Below, one piece after another: positions 44,589-53,544 of a stretch of DNA of 64,000 bases (position 1 is its first letter; the number at the start of each line of letters is the position of its first letter). Made by a program: the position numbers and the translations under genes. A model generated the notes under the pieces. It saw nothing but the letters and a program-made list of their open reading frames with translations. It was not told where the DNA came from and did not search any database. This DNA comes from Aquamicrobium lusatiense (lineage in GTDB: Bacteria; Pseudomonadota; Alphaproteobacteria; Rhizobiales; Rhizobiaceae), in the NCBI RefSeq assembly GCF_014201615.1, contig NZ_JACHEU010000001.1, positions 1,383,631-1,447,630 on the forward strand, in the 5' to 3' direction.

Positions 44589-45350
44589 GTGGCAGCTGCT
44601 GACAAGGTCGACCCGATCCACCAGTTCCATATCAACAAGATCGTTCCGATCGAAATCGGCGGATATGATCTTTCGTTCACCAATTCGTCGCTGTTCATGT
44701 TGGTGACGGTTCTGGTGGCGTCGGCATTCCTTTATCTCGCCACTGCCGGACGCCATCTGGTGCCGACGCGCTGGCAGTCTTCCGCCGAACTGACCTACGA
44801 ATTCATCGCCAACATGCTTAAGGATTCCGCCGGAACCCAGGGCATGCGCTTCTTCCCGTTCGTGTTCTCGCTGTTCATGTTCATTCTGGTGGCGAACCTG
44901 CTCGGGCTGTTCCCCTATTTCTTCACCGTCACCAGTCACATCATCGTCACTTTCGCCCTGTCGGTTCTGGTGATTGGCGTGGTGCTGGTCTACGGTCTCG
45001 CCAAGCACGGCTTCGGCTTCTTCAAGCTGTTCGCGCCGAGCGGCGTTCCCGCAATCCTGATCCCGCTGGTTGCGATCATCGAGGTCGTGTCGTTCCTGTC
45101 GCGCCCCGTCAGCCTCTCCGTGCGTCTGTTCGCCAACATGCTGGCCGGCCACATCACGCTGAAGGTGTTCGCGGGCTTTATCGTATCGCTGAGCGCCCTT
45201 GGTGGCGTCGGCGTTGCCGGTGCGGTTCTGCCGCTGATCATGACCGTTGCGATCACCGGTCTCGAAGTGCTGGTTGCATGTCTGCAGGCCTACGTGTTTG
45301 CGATCCTGACCTGCATGTATCTCAACGACGCCCTGCATCCGGGGCATTGA
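44589..45350 (+). CDS. atpB: F0F1 ATP synthase subunit a
   Basis: A 253-residue membrane subunit forming the proton half-channels next to the c-ring. The essential arginine lies in [17 protein letters not shown] near residue 182, and [26 protein letters not shown] is the last helix. It starts with GTG at 44589. Genes for c, b' and b follow on the same strand; F1 genes are not in the window, as usual in this order. Confidence 0.96.
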   Translation: MAAADKVDPIHQFHINKIVPIEIGGYDLSFTNSSLFMLVTVLVASAFLYLATAGRHLVPTRWQSSAELTYEFIANMLKDSAGTQGMRFFPFVFSLFMFILVANLLGLFPYFFTVTSHIIVTFALSVLVIGVVLVYGLAKHGFGFFKLFAPSGVPAILIPLVAIIEVVSFLSRPVSLSVRLFANMLAGHITLKVFAGFIVSLSALGGVGVAGAVLPLIMTVAITGLEVLVACLQAYVFAILTCMYLNDALHPGH

Positions 45351-45416
45351 CGAAATCGCTCGCAGACGGTCTGCGTCGACGAAACCTGAAAAGCCATTCC
45401 ACAAGGAGTTGAAGAA

Positions 45417-45641
45417 ATGGAAGCTGAAGCAGCAAAGTACATCGGTGCCGGTATCGCGTGCCTTGGCATGGGCGGCGCGGCCATTGGCCTCGGCAACATC
45501 TTCTCGAGCTATCTGGGCGGCGCGCTGCGCAACCCGTCCGCCGCTGACGGTCAGTTCGGCCGCCTGGTGTTCGGCTTCGCCGTGACGGAAGCTCTGGGCA
45601 TCTTCTCGCTGCTCATCGCCCTTCTGGCGCTGTTCGGCTGA
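45417..45641 (+). CDS. atpE: F0F1 ATP synthase subunit c
   Basis: A 74-residue hairpin proteolipid of two helices joined by a polar loop (LRNPSAADG). The proton-carrying glutamate is in GFAVTEALGIFSLL near residue 58. AAGGAGTTG precedes the ATG at 45417. Multiple copies form the rotating ring. Confidence 0.97.
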   Translation: MEAEAAKYIGAGIACLGMGGAAIGLGNIFSSYLGGALRNPSAADGQFGRLVFGFAVTEALGIFSLLIALLALFG

Positions 45642-45699
45642 TTTGCCTTTGAATGGGGCCGCGCCGCAAACCGGCCGGCCCGAATGACAGGGACGAAAG

Positions 45700-46293
45700 A
45701 TGTTCGTGACACCAGCCTACGGGCAAGAAACGGCGCCTGCGGATCAGGGCGCGACCGAGACAGGCATTGTGATCGGGACGGAAGTTCCGCACGAGGCTGT
45801 CGAGGAAGGTCTGTTTCCGCCCTTCAATCCTGAGAGCTTCGCCTCGCAGATTGTCTGGCTGGCCATCACCTTCGGTCTTTTCTACCTGTTCCTGAAGCGG
45901 GTTGCGATGCCGCGTCTTGCCGGCATCGTCGAGACGCGCTCCGGCAAGATTGCCAGCGATCTCGATCAGGCCGCGAAAATGAAGGAAGAGGCGGACGCTG
46001 CGGTGGCCGCCTACGAACAGGAATTGGCCGAGGCCCGCGCCGGCGCGATGGCCATCGGCCAGCAGGCCCGCGATGCGGCGGAGGCTGAAGCCGATGCCGC
46101 CCGCAAGAAGGTTGAGGCCGAGCTCGACAAGAAGCTGGCGGAATCGGAGGCCCACATCTCTTCGATCAAGTCCAGCGCCATGAAGGATGTCGGCTCCATC
46201 GCTGAATCCACGGCTTCCGCCATCATCGAGCAGCTCGTCGGCAAGGCCGACAAGGCCGGTGTGGCTGCCGCCGTCAAATCCGTCGCCGGTTGA
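45700..46293 (+). CDS. atpG: F0F1 ATP synthase subunit b'
   Basis: A 197-residue stator subunit: about 45 variable residues, one transmembrane helix (QIVWLAITFGLFYLFLKRV, about 51-70) and a long charged coiled coil. The longer N-terminus and position before the second b-type gene mark it as b' (also named AtpF2 or AtpX). b and b' form the heterodimeric peripheral stalk typical of alphaproteobacteria. Confidence 0.93.
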   Translation: MFVTPAYGQETAPADQGATETGIVIGTEVPHEAVEEGLFPPFNPESFASQIVWLAITFGLFYLFLKRVAMPRLAGIVETRSGKIASDLDQAAKMKEEADAAVAAYEQELAEARAGAMAIGQQARDAAEAEADAARKKVEAELDKKLAESEAHISSIKSSAMKDVGSIAESTASAIIEQLVGKADKAGVAAAVKSVAG

Positions 46294-46304
46294 GGGCACA
46301 GACT

Positions 46305-46796
46305 ATGGACGCAACATCTCTCGCCACAGTCTGGGCTACCGTCGCACTGGTGATTTTCATCGCTCTGTGCATCTACATCAAGGTGCCGGGCATGGTTTCC
46401 AAGGCGCTCGATCAGCGCGCCGAACGCATCCGCAACGAGCTTGAAGAGGCAAAGCGCCTGCGTGAGGAAGCACAGGCTCTGCTGGCCGAGTATCAGGCCA
46501 AACGCAAGGCCGCCGAGCTGGAAGCCTCCGAGATCGTCGACGTCGCGAAACGCGAGGCCGCCGCTCTTGCCGAGGATGCCAGGCGCAAGACGGAAGATTA
46601 TGTCGCACGCCGCACCGCCATGGCCGAGCAGAAGATCGCTCAGGCCGAACGCGATGCCGTGAGCGAAGTGCGCGCCAGCGCAGTCGAGCTTGCCGTCGAA
46701 GCCGCCCGCAAGGTGCTGGCCGACAAGGCCGATGCGAAGGCCGACGCTGATTTGTTCAGGAAGTCTGTTGAGGAAGTGAAGGCCCGGCTCAACTGA
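46305..46796 (+). CDS. atpF: F0F1 ATP synthase subunit b
   Basis: A 163-residue stator subunit with an N-terminal membrane helix (TVWATVALVIFIALCIYI) and a coiled coil of charged heptads. I prefer the ATG at 46305 (GAGGG upstream) to a TTG at 46290 that overlaps the b' stop codon. Last gene of the F0 operon; a strong terminator follows. Confidence 0.94.
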   Translation: MDATSLATVWATVALVIFIALCIYIKVPGMVSKALDQRAERIRNELEEAKRLREEAQALLAEYQAKRKAAELEASEIVDVAKREAAALAEDARRKTEDYVARRTAMAEQKIAQAERDAVSEVRASAVELAVEAARKVLADKADAKADADLFRKSVEEVKARLN

Positions 46797-46821
46797 GCAA
46801 GGTTCGTTCCTGAAAGAATTG

Positions 46822-46852
46822 AAAGCCGCCGGGGAGACCCGGCGGCTTTTTC
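46822..46852 (+). terminator. Intrinsic terminator of the F0 operon
   Basis: A 12-bp perfect stem (AAAGCCGCCGGG and complement) with a four-base loop is followed by further T bases, 25 bp after atpF. From here to 47099 I see no gene or clear signal. Confidence 0.92.
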
Positions 46853-47099
46853 TTTTGAGCAAGCGGCATGGGCGCACAGAGGCCGGCGCCACTCCATTGA
46901 CTTTGGCCAGTAGCATTGAGGCACAGAAGCGCCCAGCTTCAATCACCCTGTTCGACACGTCATTGTCGGAAATGGCGCGTTCACGGTTGGGCGAAACAGT
47001 CAAAAAGCTTGCAGTGCGCGTTCGGCAAAGCGCGAGGCGGCTTGTATTCGGTTCGTCGGCAAGGCCGGGATGGAGCAGACCCGAAAGCCGGAGCTGCGA

Positions 47100-47765
47100 T
47101 TATCCTTCGCCTTCCGCTTTGCGGAAAGGGGCAAAGGAAATCCGGTGCAGCCGCTTTACCGGGCCGTGGGCCTTGATGGCCGTGCGATGGCGGGCCGTTG
47201 CGTAACCCATGTGGATCTCGAACCCGTAATGGGCATGTATCCGCCCGCAATCGGCCATCATGCGGTCGCGCATCACCTTGGCGACAATGGAGGCTGCGGC
47301 AATGGATTGCGAGCGCTGGTCGCCCTTGACCAGTGCGCGTCCGAGGCAGGGCAGGCCGGGCGGTACGTCACGGCCATCGGCGAGCGCAAGCTTCGGCTGA
47401 ACGGAAAGAGCGCAGATGGCGCGGCGCATGGCTTCAAGGCTGGCCTTGCGGATGTCGCCGGCATCGATGCTTTCAGCGCAGACAGAAGAGATGCCGACAG
47501 CGCGGGCCGCACTCAGCACCGTTTCGAACAGAGCCTCGCGCTGGGCATGGCTGAGGCGCTTGGAATCGTCCAGCCCCGGCGGAATATTGTCTGGGTCCAG
47601 CACGACCGCCGCCGCCACAACAGGACCCGCGAGGGGACCCCGCCCCGCCTCATCCATGCCTGCCACAGGCCACAGTCCTTCGGCTCTTGCCGATGTCTCG
47701 AACGAGAAATCGGGGCGTTGGACAATATCGAAGAGAAGTGGAGAATCGGGGCGTAAGCGAACCAT
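47100..47765 (-). CDS. rnhB: Ribonuclease HII
   Basis: A 221-residue endonuclease that cuts RNA in RNA-DNA hybrids and removes single ribonucleotides. The catalytic motif is [19 protein letters not shown] (Asp and Glu near residues 36-37), with [11 protein letters not shown] near 68, and [15 protein letters not shown] carrying later conserved residues. The ATG at 47765 starts the family region; the longer frame adds 63 residues of low-complexity sequence translated from the hairpin-rich upstream DNA and is rejected. Confidence 0.94.
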   Translation of the reverse strand: MVRLRPDSPLLFDIVQRPDFSFETSARAEGLWPVAGMDEAGRGPLAGPVVAAAVVLDPDNIPPGLDDSKRLSHAQREALFETVLSAARAVGISSVCAESIDAGDIRKASLEAMRRAICALSVQPKLALADGRDVPPGLPCLGRALVKGDQRSQSIAAASIVAKVMRDRMMADCGRIHAHYGFEIHMGYATARHRTAIKAHGPVKRLHRISFAPFRKAEGEG

Positions 47766-48178
47766 GATGCGGCGAAGTTCGCACTGGCCCCGATTCTCCG
47801 CAAGCCCCTGCCGCCGAGGGGAGCGGCGGGCAGGGGAAGCCGGAGGCGGGGGGAACGCCTTCCGGCCGAAGACAAGCCGGGACGACGGCTTGTCAGGACG
47901 AACATTCAAGAGCAGTCCTGCTTTCCACAGAAACCCTCTCAGCCCTTGTCTCACTCAACTCCAAACACAAACCGCTGCCGATCCAGCCGACCCGATTTTG
48001 CGCGAATGGCTACAGGCAACACAGACGCTGGTGCCGTTCTCCCGCGTGCGCGCCGGCGCCGTTCCAATCGGCTCCCGAAGCCTCGGGAGACCAGATCCGG
48101 ATCCCGCCGCTTCAATGTCTTTGTGGCAGGGCAGACATCAGGCCGGCATTCTCTTCCAATTCCGGCCTGCCCCCGGTT
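47766..48178. other. Hairpin-rich intergenic region between rnhB and the radical SAM gene
   Basis: No gene is supported in these 413 bp. Perfect or near-perfect inverted repeats occur at 47805-47836 (12-bp stem CCCCTGCCGCCG with one bulged base), about 47838-47865 (GCCGGAGGC against GCCTTCCGGC) and 47871-47894 (GACAAGCCG, 9 bp). A fourth, CAGGCCGG at 48139-48169 (8 bp), follows the end of the radical SAM gene. The first three lie in the presumed 5' leader of rnhB. Confidence 0.6.
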
Positions 48179-49381
48179 TCAGAGCAGCATCAGCTGTTCG
48201 CTGTGCTTGCCGGCTACGAACTGGTCGGTTCGCAGGCTGAGGCGCTGTGTATTGAGGCCAAGTTTTTTTGCTGCAATCTCGAAGCGCCGGCCGATCTGCC
48301 ATGCGTAGGGGCCGGCACCTTTCATGCGCTTGCCCCATTCCGCGTCATAGTCCTTGCCGTCGCGCATGGAGCGGATCAGGGACATGACGTGCCGGTAGCG
48401 GTCCGGATAGTTGCGCAGCAGCCAGTCCTTGAAGATGGGCGCCACTTCCAGTGGCAGACGCAGCACCACATAGCCGGCCTCGCGTGCCCCGGCGGCGCGC
48501 GCCGAGTCGAGGATGCGCTCCAGCTCCTGATCGTTGAGCCCCGGGATGATCGGCGCCACCAGAACCGATGTCGGGATGCCCGCATCCGCAAGCTGCCGAA
48601 TGGTTTCCAGCCGCTTCGTCGGCGTCGCCGCGCGCGGTTCCATCGTGCGGGCCAGCCTGCGGTCCATGGTTGTGACCGACAGGGCCACCTTGGCAAGGCC
48701 CCGCTCCGCCATGCGTGCCAATATGTCGATGTCACGGGTGACCAGCGCCGACTTGGTGACGATGCCGACCGGATGGCCGCGCGCTTCCAGGACTTCCAGT
48801 ATCTCGCGCATGATCCGGTACTGCTTCTCGATTGGCTGGTACGGATCGGTGTTGGTGCCGATGGCGATGGTGCGCGGCGTATAGCCTTCCTTCGACAGTT
48901 CCTTGTCCAGAAGGCGCGCCGCATCCGGCTTGGCAAACAGCCTGGCCTCGAAATCCAATCCCGGTGACAGGCCCATATAGGCATGGGTGGGGCGTGCGAA
49001 GCAGTAGACGCAGCCATGCTCGCAACCACGATAGGGGTTCACCGAACGGTCGAAGGAAATGTCGGGGGAGCTGTTGCGGGTGATGATGGTGCGCGGCCGC
49101 TCCACCTGAACTTCCGTCTTGAACGGCGGCAGTTCCTCAAGGCTTTCCCAGCCATCGTCGAACACATGGCGGCTGACCGTCTCATAGCGACCGGAGGGAT
49201 TGATGCCGGCGGCGCGCCCGCGGGCCCTGTCAGGCCTCAGGCGCAGGCCGCTCTGCTCTATCATCGCATTGGCCATTTCGCTGCGTCCCGTTCCGAAAGC
49301 TGCAACATCCGCCTGCACGATTGGTTCCATCCTGGCCTTCTCCCAAGAGGTGGGCTGAGACTGGCGAATCTCTGTTCTCAT
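48179..49381 (-). CDS. PA0069-family radical SAM protein
   Basis: A 400-residue radical SAM protein with the 4Fe-4S triad CEHGCVYC (C-x3-C-x2-C) near residue 120, preceded by NPYRGC. The order and length match the PA0069 family (SplB-like), whose substrate is unknown; members are common in alphaproteobacteria beside rnhB. The ATG at 49381 has AGGAA seven bases upstream; an in-frame ATG ten codons earlier lacks support. Divergent from the glycosyltransferase gene. Confidence 0.88.
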   Translation of the reverse strand: MRTEIRQSQPTSWEKARMEPIVQADVAAFGTGRSEMANAMIEQSGLRLRPDRARGRAAGINPSGRYETVSRHVFDDGWESLEELPPFKTEVQVERPRTIITRNSSPDISFDRSVNPYRGCEHGCVYCFARPTHAYMGLSPGLDFEARLFAKPDAARLLDKELSKEGYTPRTIAIGTNTDPYQPIEKQYRIMREILEVLEARGHPVGIVTKSALVTRDIDILARMAERGLAKVALSVTTMDRRLARTMEPRAATPTKRLETIRQLADAGIPTSVLVAPIIPGLNDQELERILDSARAAGAREAGYVVLRLPLEVAPIFKDWLLRNYPDRYRHVMSLIRSMRDGKDYDAEWGKRMKGAGPYAWQIGRRFEIAAKKLGLNTQRLSLRTDQFVAGKHSEQLMLL

Positions 49382-49490
49382 GAAATTATTCCTATCCAAA
49401 AATGAGAACAAAGCAAGAACTTTGTTATGTGAACTGGGCTGGGCCGACTTGCAACTGGCGCTGTTCCAGCCTGTGGGCTATCAGGCACGT

Positions 49491-50039
49491 ATGCTCAGCG
49501 TCATCATCGAGACATGCAACGACGAGGAAGCTCTGGCACGGACGCTCGCTTCGCTGGTGTCGGGCGCGGTGGAGGGGCTGGTGCGTGATGTCGTGGTCTG
49601 CGATCTGGGCTCCGGCGACGCAACACGTCAGGTCGCGGAACATGCAGGTTGCGTGTGGACGACAGGCGGCATCGCCGATGCCGTCAAGACGGCGAAAGGC
49701 GACTGGCTGCTGCTGCTGGAACCGGGCGCGCGCCTGCTCGGCGACTGGACGGAAGCCGTGGCGGTTCACGCAGCCCGATCCGGCGCGGCAGCGCGTTTTT
49801 CGAGAGACCGGTCGAGCCGGGCACCCTTCCTCGCGCGCATGCTTTCACGGCCGGGGCCTCTGGCGCAGGGGCTGCTTTTGCCACGCAGGCAGGCCGTGGT
49901 GCTCGCGCGGCACGCAGACAGTGCCGCAGCACTCGCAAGAGGACTGGCGATGAAAACCCTGAGGGCTGCGATCCTGCCGGCAGACCGCAAGGAGAAGAAG
50001 AGCAGCGACCACTACAGCAGCAGGACGGTTGCGCGCTGA
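49491..50039 (+). CDS. Small glycosyltransferase family 2-like protein
   Basis: A 182-residue protein beginning LSVIIETCNDEEALARTLASLV, the nucleotide-sugar binding start of GT-A family 2 enzymes, with VVVCDLGSGDATRQVAEHAG and GDWLLLLEPGARLLGDW (in place of the usual DxD) after it. It is short for the family (usually over 220 residues) and lacks an obvious acceptor domain. The ATG at 49491 is chosen because the fold starts there; an earlier in-frame ATG adds 37 residues overlapping the divergent promoter region. Function is unsure. Confidence 0.72.
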   Translation: MLSVIIETCNDEEALARTLASLVSGAVEGLVRDVVVCDLGSGDATRQVAEHAGCVWTTGGIADAVKTAKGDWLLLLEPGARLLGDWTEAVAVHAARSGAAARFSRDRSSRAPFLARMLSRPGPLAQGLLLPRRQAVVLARHADSAAALARGLAMKTLRAAILPADRKEKKSSDHYSSRTVAR

Positions 50040-50072
50040 GCTGTCAGGCTATGAGGCGCGGCTCCGTCGTTG

Positions 50073-51236
50073 CTACACGAAGGGCTGCCCGACCTTGTGC
50101 TTCGCCGGCACCAGCCGCTTCAGATAGGCATAGCCTTCTTCGGAAAGCCGGTTTTCCTGCCGGTGCAGGAAGCTGTCCGGCATGTGCCGCGTCTTGCCGG
50201 CAACATCGGCGAGCGGAACTTTGGCGAGGACCGTGCTGCCGTCATGCTGGAGTGCAACCGAGCCGCTGCCTTCGCCCGCAACCTGCACCGCGAAAGCGCC
50301 GGCTTCGAAGGCTTCACGAGCATCTGTCTGGCTTATGGAGCCGACATTGCCGCGCAGCAGGAAGCCGAAGGCATCCACCCGCGCGCGCTTGCCGGGAAGA
50401 TGTTCGGCAAGCGCGTGTTCCAGCGCTGCGGTCAGATCGCTGCCCGAAAGCTTGACATTGCCGTGCTGGTCGCGTTCCAGCCGCTCCGGCGGTACGAGGC
50501 TTTCGACAAGCGCTCTGCCATCGGCCGTGGACACGCCTTCCGACACCGCGACCACGCAGCGCCCGTGGCGGTCGTAGGTCGAGCGGACATCATCGATGAA
50601 ACGTGGAATGTCGAAGGCGCGTTCCGGCACATAGATGAGGTGCGGGCCGCTCGTCTCGTCCTGCTGCCATGCGGCGGACGCGGCGGTGAGGAAGCCGGCA
50701 TGACGGCCCATGACGATGCCGACATAGATGCCGGGCAGGGCCCGGAAATCGAGATCGACCGACAGGAACGCTCCGGCGACGAACTCGGCCGCCGAGATGA
50801 AGCCCGGCGTATGGTCGTTCTCCACCAGATCGTTGTCGATGGTCTTGGGCGCATGCACCATGGCGATGGAACCGCCGGCAGCATCGCTGAGAATCTGCTG
50901 GGTGCCGGCGGTGTCGTTGCCGCCGATATAGATGAAGGCTTCCGCGTCGACCTTCTTCAGGCCCGACAGGATCAGGTCGCAATAGGCGGCATCTGGCTTG
51001 TCGCGGGTGGAACCCAGCGCCGAACCGGGAGTGCCGGCGATGAGGCGCAGCCGTTCCTCGGGAAGGTCGGTGAGATCGACATAGTTGCCGTCGCGTATGC
51101 CGCGCACACCATGCAGGGAACCGAGCACGCGCGCGCCGGGGTGGCGCTTGCGAACCTCAAGAACCGCGCCGGCCAGCGTCTGGTTGATGACCGCGGTGGG
51201 GCCGCCGCCTTGCGCGATGACGAAAGTTCCGGCCAT
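50073..51236 (-). CDS. pfp: 6-phosphofructokinase, probably pyrophosphate-dependent
   Basis: A 387-residue phosphofructokinase. The N-terminal FVIAQGGGPTAVINQTLAG and the substrate motif PKTIDNDL near residue 127 are clear, as is GIVMGRHAGFLTAA near 175. The phosphoryl-donor motif reads GGNDT near residue 103, where ATP enzymes have GGDGS and many PPi enzymes have GGDD or GGED; the Asp at the second acidic position points to PPi. GGGAGG precedes the ATG at 51236. A 17-bp inverted repeat lies between it and the upstream gene. Confidence 0.85.
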   Translation of the reverse strand: MAGTFVIAQGGGPTAVINQTLAGAVLEVRKRHPGARVLGSLHGVRGIRDGNYVDLTDLPEERLRLIAGTPGSALGSTRDKPDAAYCDLILSGLKKVDAEAFIYIGGNDTAGTQQILSDAAGGSIAMVHAPKTIDNDLVENDHTPGFISAAEFVAGAFLSVDLDFRALPGIYVGIVMGRHAGFLTAASAAWQQDETSGPHLIYVPERAFDIPRFIDDVRSTYDRHGRCVVAVSEGVSTADGRALVESLVPPERLERDQHGNVKLSGSDLTAALEHALAEHLPGKRARVDAFGFLLRGNVGSISQTDAREAFEAGAFAVQVAGEGSGSVALQHDGSTVLAKVPLADVAGKTRHMPDSFLHRQENRLSEEGYAYLKRLVPAKHKVGQPFV

Positions 51237-51260
51237 GCTGACCTCCCGAATGTTCGAAAT

Positions 51261-51301
51261 ATATACGACTGCGCGTCTTGTATCGACGCGCAGTCGTATA
51301 T
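51261..51301. repeat. 17-bp perfect inverted repeat between pfp and the L,D-transpeptidase gene
   Basis: ATATACGACTGCGCGTC at 51261-51277 and its exact reverse complement at 51285-51301 enclose a seven-base loop. It lies 24 bp before the pfp start and 22 bp after the transpeptidase stop (both minus strand). A U-rich but interrupted tail on the minus strand allows weak termination; an operator role is the alternative. Confidence 0.8.
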
Positions 51302-51323
51302 TCAAACCGATTCGGGAAGTGGG

Positions 51324-52085
51324 TCAGATAACGACCACCGGATTGCGTTTCGAGGCCCGATTGTAGAGGTCGATGATATCCTGATTGATCAGCCGCACGC
51401 AGCCTGACGACACGGACTGGCCGATGCTCCACCATTCTGGAGAACCATGGATGCGGTAGAGCGTGTCCTGCCCGTTCTGGAAGATGTAAAGGGCGCGCGC
51501 GCCGAGCGGATTGTCGAGACCGCCGGGCTGGCCGTTCTGCCATTTCACCAGTTCGGGCCTACGCTGGATCATCTCGCGCGGCGGTGTCCAGGTGGGCCAT
51601 TCGCGGCCATATTGTATGTTGGCGCGGCCCGACCACGAAAAGCCGGCCTTGCCGACGCCCACGCCATAGCGGATCGCCTCGCCGCCCGGCTGCACGAGAT
51701 AGAGCAGGCATTCCTTGGTATGAACGACGATCGTTCCGGGCGCCTCTCCGGTCGGGTCGACCACGATCTGGCGGCGGAACTGCGGCTTGATTTTCTGATA
51801 GGGCACTTCCGGAACGGAAAAGCCGCCGTCCGTCACCGCCGCATACATGACATCCGGGCTGGTGATCTGCCGATCGACGCTGATCGAGGGGCGCATGGGC
51901 TTGATCGAGCCGGTGGAACCGTAATCGAGGTTCAGCGCATCAAAGCCCGATGAGGCTGTGCTGCAGCCGCTGGCGGCCATCAGCGCGGTTGCGCCCATGC
52001 CCTGCAGCAGCAGGCGGCGGGGAAGAACCGGCGCACCCGGCTCGCCTGCGGCCGGCGATGACTGGTTCCGCGGCAACTCTGACAT
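51324..52085 (-). CDS. L,D-transpeptidase (YkuD domain)
   Basis: A 253-residue exported peptidoglycan cross-linking enzyme. The N-terminus carries a twin-arginine-like LPRRLLLQGMG and then a hydrophobic stretch ending ASGC, a possible lipobox at residue 41. The YkuD domain covers about 110-253 with the catalytic signature HGSPEWW...SSGCVRL near residues 218-235, holding the active-site cysteine. Rhizobiales rely heavily on L,D-transpeptidases for wall synthesis. It is followed by the inverted repeat and pfp. Confidence 0.93.
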   Translation of the reverse strand: MSELPRNQSSPAAGEPGAPVLPRRLLLQGMGATALMAASGCSTASSGFDALNLDYGSTGSIKPMRPSISVDRQITSPDVMYAAVTDGGFSVPEVPYQKIKPQFRRQIVVDPTGEAPGTIVVHTKECLLYLVQPGGEAIRYGVGVGKAGFSWSGRANIQYGREWPTWTPPREMIQRRPELVKWQNGQPGGLDNPLGARALYIFQNGQDTLYRIHGSPEWWSIGQSVSSGCVRLINQDIIDLYNRASKRNPVVVI

Positions 52086-52203
52086 GTGTTTGATCCTGCG
52101 ATACCGGCCGGGCCCCCAAGGTCCGGCACTCGCAGGTATTTTCAGCAGTCATGGTTTACAAACCGTGAAGCTTTCCCGGAACGGTTGCATTTCCGTTTGC
52201 CTG

Positions 52204-53457
52204 TCAGGCGGCCTGCGACTCCCAACTCGGGAAGGGATCGGGCAGGTCGCGCCAGCGGCCGGGCATGAAATCCCGCTCGGGCACGAGGCAGGCGTCGAGC
52301 TCGGCCCGGATCGCGGCCTCGTCCATCGGGTCGCAGCCGATGAACACGATCTCCTGCCTGCGGTCGCCCCACATGTCATCGAGATAGGGCCGCATGGCCG
52401 CGTGCCATTCGGGATGATCGGGCCAGCGCTGTTTCGGCACCGAGGCCCACCACAGGCCGCGCTTGCCCGTGCGCACCAGCGCGCCGGCATGGCTGAGTTC
52501 GCCGACATAGTGCGGGCGCGTCGCCAGCCAGAAGAAGCCCTTGGCGCGCACCACGCCCGGCCACGAGCGGTTGACGAACGCCTTGAGCTTCACCGGGACG
52601 AACGGCCGGCGCTCGCGATAGACGAAGGAGCGGATGCCGTATTCTTCCGTTTCCGGCACATGGTCGGCGAAGCCGTTGAGCTCCTTGAACCAGAGCGGAT
52701 GGGTCTCGGCCTTGTCGAAATCGAAGCGGCCGGTGTCGAGTACCTTGTCGAGCGCCACATTGCCGAAATCGGTTTCGATCAGCTCGGCATCGGGGTTCAG
52801 GGAGCGCACGATCCTGCGGGCCATGTCCAGATTGCGCGCCGGTGTGTCGGACACCTTATTGAGGATGATGACATCGGCGAACTCGATCTGCTCGACCAGA
52901 AGATCGACGATGGCGCGGTCGTCCGCGTCGCCGGCGATCTCGCCGCGATCTCGCAGGAAATCCTGCGAGCCGTAGTCGGTGAGAAGGTTGGCGGCATCGA
53001 CCACCGTGACCATGGTGTCCAGCCGGGCAACGTCGGAGAGGCTGTCGCCATTCTCGTCGCGAAAATCGAAGGTGGCGGCGACGGGCAGCGGCTCGGCGAT
53101 GCCGGTTCCCTCGATCAGCAGATAATCGAAGCGGCCTTCCTGCGAGAGGCGGCGCACTTCCTTCAGCAGATCGTCGCGCAGGGTGCAGCAGATGCAGCCA
53201 TTGGTCATTTCCACGAGCTGCTCGTCGGTGCGTGACAGGTTCGCACCTCCGTCACGCACAAGTGCTGCGTCGATATTGACCTCGCTCATGTCGTTGACGA
53301 TGACCGCCACGCGGCGACCCTCGCGGTTGTTGAGAATGTGGTTGAGAAGCGTGGTCTTGCCGGCTCCGAGAAAGCCGGAAAGCACCGTCACCGGCAGGCG
53401 GCGGTTACGCCCCGCTGTGTTTGGCCCGGTTGTTTCTGGCATGGCTATGTCTGGCAT
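52204..53457 (-). CDS. COG0523/CobW-like GTPase, zinc-homeostasis type
   Basis: A 417-residue G3E GTPase: Walker [10 protein letters not shown] near residue 29, the metal-binding C-x-C-C motif in [11 protein letters not shown] near residue 87, NKVSD as the guanine-specificity motif near 200, and a C-terminal CobW_C domain (about 270-395). Such proteins insert or allocate metals, and Zur-controlled members help zinc enzymes during starvation. The aztD-zinT fusion and zinc ABC genes are directly upstream on the same strand, which supports zinc over cobalt or nitrile hydratase roles. GGAGG precedes the ATG at 53457. Confidence 0.88.
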   Translation of the reverse strand: MPDIAMPETTGPNTAGRNRRLPVTVLSGFLGAGKTTLLNHILNNREGRRVAVIVNDMSEVNIDAALVRDGGANLSRTDEQLVEMTNGCICCTLRDDLLKEVRRLSQEGRFDYLLIEGTGIAEPLPVAATFDFRDENGDSLSDVARLDTMVTVVDAANLLTDYGSQDFLRDRGEIAGDADDRAIVDLLVEQIEFADVIILNKVSDTPARNLDMARRIVRSLNPDAELIETDFGNVALDKVLDTGRFDFDKAETHPLWFKELNGFADHVPETEEYGIRSFVYRERRPFVPVKLKAFVNRSWPGVVRAKGFFWLATRPHYVGELSHAGALVRTGKRGLWWASVPKQRWPDHPEWHAAMRPYLDDMWGDRRQEIVFIGCDPMDEAAIRAELDACLVPERDFMPGRWRDLPDPFPSWESQAA

Positions 53458-53493
53458 GGCTGGCCTCCTGATCCTGAAGATTGTCGAAACGGA

Positions 53494-53518
53494 GCGTCCG
53501 GCCGCAGCGGCCGGACGC
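53494..53518 (-). terminator. Hairpin between the aztD-zinT fusion gene and the COG0523 gene
   Basis: A 10-bp perfect GC stem (GCGTCCGGCC and complement) with a five-base loop, followed on the minus strand by TCCGTTT. It may partly terminate, lowering expression of the downstream GTPase gene. Confidence 0.55.
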
Positions 53519-53544
53519 GAAAGACACGATGTCCGTGCTGGAAA

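Noticed and set aside
46850..47099. Small frames between the F0 operon terminator and rnhB
   Set aside because: They have no start signals and read mainly as extensions of shadow frames.
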